Positions 36,101-44,300 of a stretch of 64,000 bases of DNA are shown here, one piece after another. The first letter of the stretch is position 1. Every line of letters starts with the position of its first letter. The translations under genes and the position numbers were made by a program. Location: the NCBI RefSeq assembly GCF_014534655.1, contig NZ_JACVVD010000020.1, positions 18,083 through 82,082 of the forward strand. The letters are read 5' to 3'. The notes under the pieces were generated by a model. That model was not told the DNA's origin. It saw only the letters and a list, made by a program, of their open reading frames with translations, and did not search any database. The stretch is from Paenibacillus sedimenti (lineage in GTDB: Bacteria > Bacillota > Bacilli > Paenibacillales > NBRC-103111).

Positions 36101-37002
36101 CTGCCGGCAATGTTTCCAACGTCACCCAGTATGCGGTTGGCAATATCGACCGAATCCCGCCAACCGACGCAACCTTGGCGGTAGATACCACAGCTCCGAC
36201 CAATCAAGGTGTCACCGTAACGATCACCTATCCGGACGATGCGGCGGTGAAAGAGTATAAAGTGGGCGATAGCGGCCTGTGGGCAGCTTATACGGAGCCC
36301 GTTGTTGTTCAAGAGAATGATACGGTATATGCAAGAGGAACGGACGCTGTAGGCAATGTATCGAATGTAACCAGCGCCGTTGTAAGCAACATTTGGAAGA
36401 TTGCTCCTGTCACCACGGCAGCATTAAGCCCTGCTCAGCCTACCGGCAAGAACAGCTGGTATACGTCGGATGTAACCGTAAGCTTATCCGTTTACGCTAG
36501 TGTATATGGAGGAGCGGTGAAAACGGAATATCAAGTGAATGACGGTGCATGGATCATTTACACCGGTTCCATTCCTGCCTTTGGTGATGGAGCTTATAAG
36601 CTGGGTTACCGCAGTACGGATGAAGCCGGCAATGTGGAACAACTCAAAACCATTGAGTTCAAAGTGGACAAGACAGCCCCTGTATTATCTGTCCAGTTGG
36701 ACAAGACGTCGATCTGGCCGCCGAATCATATGATGGTACCGATCAATGCCACTCTGCTTCCGAGCGACGACGGTTCAGGGATTGAATCGGTGGTGTTGAC
36801 CTCCATTACCAGCAATCTGCCGGATAGCGGCAGAGGCGGCGACATTCAGGCGAATTTCGGCACAGCCGCCACTTCATTCAGCGTGCGTGCAGAAAAAGGA
36901 AGCAATTACACCATCACGTACACGGCTACCGATAAAGCGGGCAACAAAACGGTAGTAACGGCAACCGTAACGGTGCCTCATGATCAATCCGGCATTCATT
37001 AA
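30199..37002 (+). CDS. Giant secreted polysaccharide lyase (alginate-lyase fold) with binding modules
   Basis: 2267 aa. A signal peptide (1-33) is followed by an alginate-lyase-like alpha-toroid domain (about 48-380) with HPGV, RAGAQPW, FMNQHNYP and HMEMGRDQAHGG, positions also kept in the 711-aa lyase at 46090. Next come a beta-sandwich region and a cadherin/Ig-like domain (about 430-700), an F5/8-type C domain (about 760-910), three homologous Ig + F5/8 modules (912-1653), an OmpL47-like domain, four 82-residue Ig repeats (1738-2067) and further Ig-like domains. No LPXTG or SLH anchor, so it should be released. AAAGGGTG precedes the ATG. It should cleave a uronic-acid polysaccharide by beta-elimination; the exact substrate is unknown. 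Confidence 0.8.
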   Translation: MKQKGKRVLSLVTAIVMIAQILLIALPVAVKAETNTIFTNYLPEITQVTDAAGFTHPGVGQTKELLENVRSKVRAGAQPWTYYFNTMLLPAAEASKTVTSSNSGDGKTPSADYFDSQGIQGRFIADSIKAYAQAVMYYVTGDEVYRANAMMIIRIWEQMDPAKYKYYSDAHIHAGIPLNRMLMAAEILRYTSTQTESLAWTDQDTAKLTNNLIIPITETLLHSQHHFMNQHNYPLIGAISGYIFTGNRERYNEAVEWFTVNRTANDQGFNGSIKALFRWVTEEQKPGTIVGEGTPVEPHVQHMEMGRDQAHGGGDLTNAAIITRLIHAQGTKVDPVAGTPSTADNAVDIMEFLNHRLLAAADYFWQFMLGYDTPWTPQAYAITGGDPDNVGMGGYIRDTYNTIAHGYWGRFSTANFWDFYSYYTYVKHEDVAEIAPYYYEAFTKKLPSTPDGWRNKDAGNDFWLYLPPEAEADAAKFIPQDQTSGKTLHLEDRYTNLDNHTATMQEGDTRFIRFHATQEGSKIAVLSFASAGSGSFGFKIRTNGVTTIDWGGSTFTLPDTKGEWKYVVLAGGFGDMVFMTVKGAPGVTVDIDSVDAAAGTNLTPPVFKAGSSDLKIYTYVGATVNVDLSATDASSTDVIAYELQNNSKGLPIDTHTGAFFWQPTEAGDYSVVVTATDGTTVSVKNINIIVSSDRASAVQAITSSYDSNQAYIEATLNNFHTVYNDTLSLINTASDVEFDMQLQALRAAVDGLELVTPLTDFGMPWSKLVAWSTFGKDATYVNDGDWESGAWFGLAQGSPPHLYHLLDFGSDYKVSATKFGFKSNIFVDRLANSTVYGSNDKMNWTRLTPGVTQYTQAYHTLDVDPAYQNEKYRYIKLEMIKPLPDVLRGNVVNLLEMRDFDIYGTRHEIGNKLQAVSLSSDQALNGRVALGNTVKASITAKEAIQNVKVKIQGQDATVSTTDHINWTATAILTGQDQTGDVKVSVDYTKQDGTNGDTLYGTTDGSKLFAADDSDLITNLASLANLIGYSAADTLKQANYLFDNNASTASEFRLNGSGAGSYMTFDFREGNQVTLSNVELLARQDQVARLSGAVVQGSNDNTTWTTLTKGAASTADWQMLKVSDTKGYRYIRIYNANTWFGNMAEVRLHGVVKSLSKIASSSISSAQSVKSRIVPGNTAKLTFTSKEAINNVKVTIQGQAATVTSADNINWNAEATLNQGAATGTVNFAITYNQQDGAVGFPIHSTTDNSTLILVDESDVIKNVTSIANLMDSTAGRTSATTLQQVNYLFDNNASTSSDFRIGSNNSGSGSYITFDFKEGNLVTLSNVELLARQDQVARLNGAVVQGSNDNTTWTNLTAAAVSAPDWQTLTVSGNVPYRYIRIYNGNAWFGNMAEVRFHGNVESVTKIQSASISSAQSIMNRIVPGNTVNVAIVAKEPIKDVKVAIQGQDATVSSTDNINWKATATLNQGVASGPVKFTVNYIKQDGTAGYPATQTTDNTALYLVDESDVIKNVTSITNLIDSTSGRTAAQTLQQVNYLFDSNATSGSDFRIGSNNSGTGSYIIFDFKAGNQAALTSVELLARQDQNYARINGAVIQGSNDNTTWTTLTKAAVATRDWQTLEVSSKVPYRYIKIVNPNTWFGNVNEVRFHGAVKPADVTPPVTTDDAPQGSVNKDTTVNLTATDENSGVAATYYKVDGGAQQTGNTVTLTTYGTHTLVYWSVDWAGNVEQQHTVTVNLDKTAPVVAGLYADITVPTNKDVTVTIYYPNDVVLTEYKVGDNSEWTAYTGPVTVSENVTVYARSADAAGNVSDVASYTVSNIYKTAPSDAILTADITGPTNGNVTLTISYPDNVAVKEYKVGDNGTWTAYASPVTVSDNVTVFARSKDIAGNVSNVTSYTVSNIDRTPPADAVLSADITEPTNQDVTVTISYPVDAAVKEYKVGENGVWTAYGAPVVISENSTVYARGKDAAGNVSNVTQYAVGNIDRIPPTDATLAVDTTAPTNQGVTVTITYPDDAAVKEYKVGDSGLWAAYTEPVVVQENDTVYARGTDAVGNVSNVTSAVVSNIWKIAPVTTAALSPAQPTGKNSWYTSDVTVSLSVYASVYGGAVKTEYQVNDGAWIIYTGSIPAFGDGAYKLGYRSTDEAGNVEQLKTIEFKVDKTAPVLSVQLDKTSIWPPNHMMVPINATLLPSDDGSGIESVVLTSITSNLPDSGRGGDIQANFGTAATSFSVRAEKGSNYTITYTATDKAGNKTVVTATVTVPHDQSGIH
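32935..35156 (+). repeat. Three tandem Ig + F5/8 C-type modules inside the giant lyase
   Basis: Units of about 715, 750 and 755 bp starting near 32935, 33652 and 34400. Each encodes NNVK-type KVxIQGQxATV, NINW, VNYLFDxNA, VELLARQDQ, QGSNDNTTWT and YRYI-I-N. Long stretches of DNA are nearly identical between units 1 and 2, for example the block around 33420-33480 and 34165-34240, which suggests recent internal duplication or gene conversion. Confidence 0.85.
35410..36398 (+). repeat. Four tandem 246-bp Ig-like repeats inside the giant lyase
   Basis: Units start near 35410, 35661, 35906 and 36151. Each encodes a pattern PxDAxLxADITxPTN, VTxTIxYP, KEYKVGDxGxWTAY, VYAR and AAGNVSNV. They are beta-sandwich spacers, typical of secreted Paenibacillus enzymes. 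Open reading frames on the minus strand across this array are by-products of the repeats. Confidence 0.85.
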
Positions 37003-37018
37003 TTAGAACCATTTTATC

Positions 37019-37047
37019 GGAGGAAGGCCTTAGCGCCTTCCTCTGTT
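37019..37047 (+). terminator. Terminator after the giant lyase
   Basis: GAGGAAGGC (37020-37028) pairs with GCCTTCCTC (37035-37043). The T run is weak. Related to the hairpins at 24698 and 37639. Confidence 0.6.
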
Positions 37048-37110
37048 AGAATGTTCTTCGTTACTGATTTTTTTGCAAGATCAGACGCGTGTAGAAGCTT
37101 AGGAGGTGGA

Positions 37111-37491
37111 AAGCGATTCCAAAAAATACTATCCAGTATTCTTTGTCTTCTATTGGCCATGACGGGCTTGACCGGTATAGGGAGCATCGAGACAGCGAAA
37201 GCGGCTGTTTCTCCGCTGATTACCTCTTACAAACCCCAGGTAGTCAATGCGGATGCCAATGTTTCCTATACGGATGCCAACGGAAACACGATCTCCGGAA
37301 TCCTTCACCATCCGGGCATTGCCATGTCCATGGCGGATTTGGACAATATGCGGGATCACGTAAGAGCAGGGGATGAGCCTTGGAATACGGCGTTTAATGC
37401 CTTTGCCGCCGACTCTCAATCCAGTAAAACGCCAAGAATCCTTTATGAAAACGTTTATATATTCCGGCACATTCAAGGGCCTTGGGAGCCA
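37111..37491 (+). pseudogene. Lyase paralogue, N-terminal part only
   Basis: Encodes a signal peptide (FQKILSSILCLLLAMTG, ending ETAKA) and then SPLITSYKPQVV, HHPGIAM, LDNMRDHVRAGDEPWNTAFN and FAADSQSSKTPRI, closely matching the first 130 residues of the lyase at 46090. A strong AGGAGGTGG lies at 37101 but no start codon follows it in this frame, so the start was lost. Homology stops after HIQGPW (37488). About 580 codons are missing. Confidence 0.8.
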
Positions 37492-37561
37492 GAGCTCTTA
37501 CTCCCAGCGAGATCGCTGCCCTTGCCGCACAGTAACGATCCGCGATCTAGTGACGCCGCGG

Positions 37562-37637
37562 GTTGCCAAAGTTACACCCAAGCCTGGTGAATATATGCCT
37601 CTCTTTGCAGGCGTATTTTGATAAAGGCGATAAATAA
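37562..37637 (+). pseudogene. Collapsed tail of binding-protein copy 1
   Basis: VAKVTPKPGEYMPLFAG (37562-37612) corresponds to IAKVSPKLEEYKPIFVTG near residue 490 of the protein at 22993. It is joined at once, with a frame change, to QAYFDKGDK and a stop (37608-37637), corresponding to that protein's last residues QAYLDKGGK. The rest of the gene is gone. Confidence 0.7.
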
Positions 37638-37638
37638 G

Positions 37639-37670
37639 GAGGGGAAGGCATTGGGCCTTCCTCTTTTCAT
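37639..37670 (+). terminator. Terminator of the collapsed unit (copy)
   Basis: AGGGGAAGGC and GCCTTCCTC flank a short loop and are followed by TTTTCATTTTC, as at 24698. It is in the same position relative to the binding-protein end and the operator element. Confidence 0.7.
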
Positions 37671-37703
37671 TTTCACATTCAAAAAATCACTGGAATCATG
37701 CAC

Positions 37704-37740
37704 GATTGCAGTGTTTGAAAGGGTTCGATCACAGTGTTCG
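37704..37740 (+). promoter_or_regulatory. Direct-repeat operator-like element, copy 2
   Basis: GATTGCAGTGTTTG (37704-37717) and GATCACAGTGTTCG (37727-37740), the same spacing of 23 bp as at 24801, followed by the same TTATATATTAAAG. It is intact although the gene behind it has collapsed. Confidence 0.55.
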
Positions 37741-37769
37741 TTATATATTAAAGTGTCCTGCAAGCGCAT

Positions 37770-38156
37770 TTTTGTGCATACTGAAAGCATCGGGAAGAGA
37801 GCAGCTTGATAAAATCCATTCCGTCCGGTAAAACCGTAAGCGACGGCATCGACATGATGGCCAGCTCCTATATTGAGATCATAATGAAGCGAAAATCAAG
37901 GCGCAAGATGCGAAATCAGAGCTTGGTTTCTGGCCTGGATTGGGTTTTCTCCAAACAGGAGAACAATGACTTGTTTGCGTTGCCGGAGCAAGTTCAAAAA
38001 TATTATGAATATCAATTTAAGCCGGATACATTTAAGAAACATGTACTGGCAGGATTTACATTTGATCAAGAGCCTGTAAAAAGTGAAATTGCCAAATGCA
38101 ACACCGCTATTGAAGAAACAAATCAATACCTTCCTCGCTCAAAAGAAGTAAAATAG
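37770..38156 (+). pseudogene. Collapsed GH28-to-binding-protein segment
   Basis: Within 390 bp the following pieces of 24.87-29.96 kb occur in order: the leader (GAGAGCAGCTTGATAAA like 24900), IPSGKTV (25468), DGIDMMASSYIEI (25750), KIKAQDAKSELGFW (about 29335), LDWVFSKQENNDLF (29489), LPEQVQKYYEYQFKPDT and FDQEPVKSEIAKCNT (29681-29810), and the last codons before the stop (29923-29960). Both permeases are absent. A continuous frame of 116 codons runs from 37806, probably by chance of the joins. Confidence 0.85.
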
Positions 38157-38175
38157 TCGGAATATACAACAAGTA

Positions 38176-38232
38176 AAATAGGGACATCAGTAGATCTAGC
38201 AAAATCCAATCTATTGATGTCCCTATTTATGT
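38176..38232 (+). terminator. Strong hairpin after the collapsed segment
   Basis: AAATAGGGACATCAGTAGAT (38176-38195) pairs with ATCTATTGATGTCCCTATTT (38209-38228) over 20 bp with one mismatch. It corresponds to the hairpin at 30018 after the intact binding protein. Confidence 0.8.
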
Positions 38233-38333
38233 AATGACATCCTAAAGGGAGGTGAGACAATTCAAGCGTATACGAGGCAAAATTGGGAAAAAAAGCTTCA
38301 ATAAAAAATTTGTGTAAGGAGAGGACATTTATT

Positions 38334-41300
38334 ATGGTTTTGCAGAACAAGAAAGCAACCTGGGCGGTGCGCGCCCTGGCCGTCTGTCTGGCGGCGGTCA
38401 TGCTGCTGCAATTGTTCGTCCCCGTGGCGAACAATCGAGTATTCGCAGCTACTTCAGATACGCAGCCTGAAACTGCTAACGGTTATTTGGACAAGATCGA
38501 TTTCGGCAATGCCGAATCTGAAAGCGCTCACCAATTCAGGGGGGAGTCTACCAGTGTTATTACCGGCTTTTTGGGGGAAAACGCAAGGGTATCTGAGCCG
38601 CGTATTCCTGCTTCAGATACAGGAGGTTTTTTAACCTTTTCCATGAAGGTGGACCCGTATCTGCAAAACTACTTTACGGTAAAGTTTGCAGGAGATGAGA
38701 CGATGCCTGCGGGAGCTCGAGCGCAAATTGTGATCAATGGCGAGCAGATCGGGTATTTCAGAGGTGGGGATTATGCTGCTCTGATAGGCGGCGAACGAGC
38801 ACCGAATCAATTTATATACAACACGATTGTGCTTCCTCTGGAGTCAACGAGAGGGAAGGAAATCGTTGAAATCACAATCAATACAACAAATCCCTTTGGT
38901 AAGGTAGAACAACGATCAAGGGGGTACTATACCGGTTATACCCATACCCAGGCTTATATTGATGTAGAAGATGAAGTGCAAGGGTATAAATTTAAAGAAA
39001 ATCAGGGACCGGAGACCGTACTGCGATCCGGCGATACCTATGAGGAAATTGAAGCAAGAATTGAACAGTTAAGACAAGAACCAATTAACACCTTTATGAA
39101 TCATTATAACCATCTTGGCAATAATCCGAATAACACGTTAAATATCGCTAAATACACAAATGCTCTTCGGTATTATGCCATGGTCTTGAAACAGGACATA
39201 TCTCCCATGCAAACCCCGGAAGCGAAACGTGAAGCGTTAATGCGTATGTTTCAAGCCATTGATGTTCATACGAAAAACTATTATGGAAATACAAGAATGG
39301 TGCTTCGTGGAGGTCACCAGGGGGATTGGGGCGGCTTTTACGGCGAATTGGGAGAGGCTTTGTATCTTGCGGAAACCCTGATCTTTGATGAAGAAGTGTT
39401 AGGGGATGAAGCCTATAATGCCTTTCTGGATCAACCCTTTGCTACAGGAACGGTTGAAGGAGAATTTTCTCTTGCCAGCGCAGGGTGGAATGGTGAACCA
39501 TTAACCCGAAGAATGGCTTGGGAACGGGTGCTGAAAGCGAATTTTGATTTTGCCCGTTCCAGACAATCTTATATTACGAATCAGGTGTTCTATACGTACG
39601 AAGGCGCATGGAAGGCTCATGAAGGACTCAGGATGGTTGGGTCCGAATTTTATGAAGGGAAAGAGCGCAGTCATCAAATTGTATATGAAATGTTTGGAGT
39701 AAGACCATGGTTAGGAGAAGAAGTACTGGTTGGTCCTAATGGGGAAGAATTAGATCTCTATCATTCTTTGTTTTCTCATGATAGTGCAGCTGTCTTTACA
39801 GATGACTATGTACATATAGTCGGCAAAGGGCTTGCAAAAAGCAAATTGGATGAAGATGGACATGTTGTACGACGCAAGCCTTATGGAGAACATTATACAA
39901 ATCTAACCAAAGCCGGGTTGACAAGAGAAAATCACTATGTAGGAATTTATGGGGAAGTAGCCAATTATATTTTGGATTACTTCTATAAAACCTTGAATCA
40001 GCCTGGGGATGAAGAACTCAATGATGAGCTTCTGAAACAAGCTCTTAACAACTTTTATGCTCGTCTGTGGACTCGAATCAATGACCTGGATGATGAGGGC
40101 AAACGACTCATAGCGATGAATGCCACTATTGATGAACGGAATGGGGGTATGCCTTCCAGAACTCCTGCTTATGGCGCCAGAATGCTCGGATATGGCACGT
40201 CTTATGCTTATCTAGAAAAGTACATGGCGGATCACGAGGAACGTTATAGCGGTCCTGAATGGGAGAAGTATTGGGACTATGCCAGATATACCGTAGGGGC
40301 CGTTCAGCAGATGAAGATGGATAATCGCTTAATGGATGATTTGAATGCGAGGGATTTCCATCTGCGTGAGACCTATGAGTATTTAACCAATACCCGAAAG
40401 AACTATGCCAGATTTAATGATGTAAAGGCCGGGGTTGTGCTTCCACAGACCGATTTTGATTATTATAAAGAAGAAGAGATTGCCGCATTGGGTGTGAATC
40501 CGGAGGAATATGAACAGTTTGCATGGATCGATGTAGATAATGCATTCATCTCCATGCGAGATGGGGACTTTAGAATGTTCGGGGGTTTAGCATGGCTGAA
40601 TATGGGAGTTCCGGCTACTGGCAAGCTTCATATTGTCACACCTGAGAATGTGCGAGTGGTACAGGTTGCTCACAATAATCAGTTCCAATATGAAGATTAC
40701 CACATCAGACAACAAGATGTAGATCTATTTTACCAGCGAAATGATCCGGCAACCAAAGGCTTTGCGCCTCAATCCCTGGCAGGTGAAATATTGCCTATTG
40801 CGTATCAGCCAGGGGTTGGTAAAGTGGTGCGAGACAATTTTGAAGTCGATCACCCCTATGGGGCATTAACAGATTTAATGGCTGCAAGATATGGGGAGTA
40901 TTTCATCCTCATGAATACTACTCGTCCTGAATACGAGAATGAACGTACCTTTGAGGTGGAGTTGCCTTCCGATTATACAGGAAATGAGATCTTCGATTTT
41001 GTTTCCAAAGCCAATATTCCGGTAACCAATGGAAAAGTAACCATTGGACCTGAAAGAGGAATGGTTCTTAAATTATCGTCCAAATATGATCCAGCGCCAA
41101 AACCAAATCATGTGGATTTTGTCAAAGCGAATGAAGGAAATGGATATGTGGATGTGATATGGAAAACCACTGCCGGAGGGCAAACGTATACCCTCAAACG
41201 TTCTGAAACAGAGCATGGTCCGTATGCCGTGATTGCAGAAGGGTTAACGGGCAATCACTATAAAGATACCGATGTAGTCAATGGGAAAGTATATTATTAT

Positions 41301-44300
41301 AAAGTGGCAGCCGTGAATGAACATGGATCAGGTTGGGACTCATGGCGTGCAAAAGCTGATCTGAGCGATGCCGGATCCAAAAATCTTGCTTCTCCATGGC
41401 AACAGGACTTCATTGGCACCACCCAAGGCAGCGCAACGGTTAATGGTGATGGGATTACAATCCAGAATGTGGATGGAAAAGGCCTGGGAGTAGGGGACGA
41501 TTTTAATATCTATAGAAGAGATATTAATGATTCCTTCCACTTTGTCCATCAGGTTGCAATTGGAAATAGCTCTATTAGTGCCAGGATTGATCAGAATAGC
41601 GGCGCTCTCAGCGGTATTATGTTAAGGGAAAAGCTTTCTGCAAATTCCCGTTATCTATATTTTGGCGCGGATGACCAAGGGAACCTGGTACTGCAAGATC
41701 GTAATCGAGTGTCCTTTGGAGTATGGAATGGTGGTATACCTGTTAGTCCGTGGAATCATAAAATTAAAGGCTATCATGTCGATGACTATCCTTATATCAA
41801 GCTGTTGTGGCATCATAACTCACAGATGGCCTATGCTTTTGTATCAAAAGATGGAGTCGATTGGGAATACATTGCCAAGTCAGATAGTTTATTCCCATAT
41901 GCCTATTATATAGGGCTCCTATCGTCTGAAGATGCAGCATTCAGTGAAGTAACCGTATCGGCTATGCCGAGAGAAAGTCTGATTCCGTTTGTCGTAAAAG
42001 ATAAAGATCAAATTACTTTGCATTGGACTAAACCGAAGCAAGCCTCCTGGTTCAACGTATACCGCACCTATGATGAAGAGGCGAGCTTGACCGATCCGGT
42101 ATTCAAGGCAGGCACAACCGAGCTGGAAGACGGCTCCTCCTGGGAGGAGGTTCTCACGGGTACAAGAGCGAAGCCATTCCAGGACGCCTTACGGTATGGC
42201 AGGGTATATTATAAGGTGCTGCCCGTTCATGACGACGGCTCCCCGCAACCGTTCTCGGCCGCTGTTTCCGCTGATGCGGATCCTATTTCGATGGTGCTGG
42301 AAGATGCGAAGAGCTTGCCGGCTTCCGACTATACGAAGGCGAGCTTCTACCTGTTCCATAAGGAATTGGATCGTATTAAAGCGGAGATGATGAAGCCTGA
42401 ATTTGACGAGGCGCAGCTGATTGACGAAATCTACGAAGCGAAGAAGCTGCTCGTTTCGGTTCGGACGCTGCTGACCAAAATTCAGATGCAACCATCGATG
42501 GCCAGGGCCTCTGAGAAGTTCTGGCAGAATGATAAAATCTCCGAGGAACAGAACGCATGGTATTTATTTGATGGAAATCCCGATACGATTGCCCACACCA
42601 GGTCTAAAGAGAGCTGGGTTGACGTGGACTTTGGCGCAGGAAACGAAAAAGTGGTGGATACGTTCCGCTACCTGCCAAGAAGAACGCATGTAGGCCGTGT
42701 CAACGGCACCGTCTTCAAGGGCTCGAATGACGGAGTGAATTGGACCGATCTGTACAAGATTCCGAATGCGTTGATTTATGAGTGGTATTCCGCACATAAC
42801 CCTGATAAGACGCCATATCGCTACATTCGGATCTATGACGATCATAACGGCTTCGTGAACTTTGAAGAAATCGAGTTCCTTGAAATCGGCATTGACAAGA
42901 CGCTGCTCACTCAATTGCTCGATGAAGCGGCCGAAGTTGTTGCTGAATATTACACAACCGAAAGCTTTGAAGCTTTCCAAACGGCACATGTGAACGCAGA
43001 GTCGGTGGCAGGTAATGCCGGTGCAACTCAGGCGGTGATCGATGCGGCGGCGGTAAGCCTGCTGGAGGCGCTCGAAGGGCTGGAGTATATCGAAGGGCTG
43101 CCGGTGCTTGCTCCGATCGGCCACAAATTCGTCATTGCAGAACAGCAACTGACATTTACAGTTAAAGAAATGAAGGGCATGGACGGCGTGCAGTACGAGG
43201 CGGCCAATCTGCCGGAAGGAGCTTCCTTCAACGCAGGAACGCGCACATTCAATTGGACGCCGGGCAAAGAGCAGGGCGGTGTGCATACGGTCGTCTTTAC
43301 CGTCAAATCCGGAGCATTGTCCACCTCCAGAAACGTTCAGATTACGGTAAAAGGATTACCGGTAATCACTGCTGAGCCGGTTGTGGAAGTGACGGCGAAG
43401 AAGCTGCTCACCTACCAGGTGCCGGCATCCGATCCTTCAGTCACGAAAGTGACTTACAGCGTGGAGAATCTGCCGACGGGCGCATCCTTCGACGCAGCGG
43501 CGGGCGTGCTCTCCTGGACGCCGGGGCATGCGGACTATGGCAGCCATCCGGTGATCTTTAAGGTCAGCAATGGAAGCTTCGAGGTCAGCCAAACCGTAGA
43601 TTTCAATGTCAAGCTGAATGTGATTCCGTCTAAAGGTTATACGCAGGGCAGCCACTACCTGTACCTGAAGAAAGTGGCGCGGATCGAAGCGGAAATGGCG
43701 AAACCGGGAGCAGACAAGGCACAGCTTGCTGCCGAGCTTGAACAGGTGGAAGCTTCACTTGATCAAGTGCCGTTGTCGCATTATCCATTCGAGGGCAACA
43801 CGGTGAATGCATTTGGCAAACATGACGGAACTGCCCAAGGAAACGTTGGTTACTCTGATGGCAAGATAGGTAAAGCTGTCAATTTGAATGGTACGGACGG
43901 CTACATGACCTTGCCGAAAGAACATGCACTTTCCGGTTACGACGCGATCACCGTGGCAACCTGGGTAAATTGGCGAGGCGGCGGCAACTGGCAACGAATA
44001 TTCGACTTCGGCAACAATACGAATCAGTTTATGTTCCTTTCGCCGAAATCAGGCAGCGGTACGCTGCGTTTCGCGATCAAGAACGGCGGCGGAGAGCAGA
44101 GTGTGCAGACCGCAGCGCTGCCGTTGAATCAATGGGTGCATGTGGCGGTTACGCTTGGGGGCAAAACGGCGAAGCTGTATGTGAACGGCGAACTAAAGGC
44201 TACGAACACCAATGTCACAATCAAGCCGAGCGATTTCAAGCCGGGCGTAAATTACATCGGCAAAAGCCAGTTTAACGATCCGTTGTTCAATGGGATGATC

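Noticed and set aside
35410..36400. Regular repeats that might suggest a CRISPR-like array
   Set aside because: The units are 246 bp, in frame and encode Ig-like domains; there are no short identical repeats with unique spacers.
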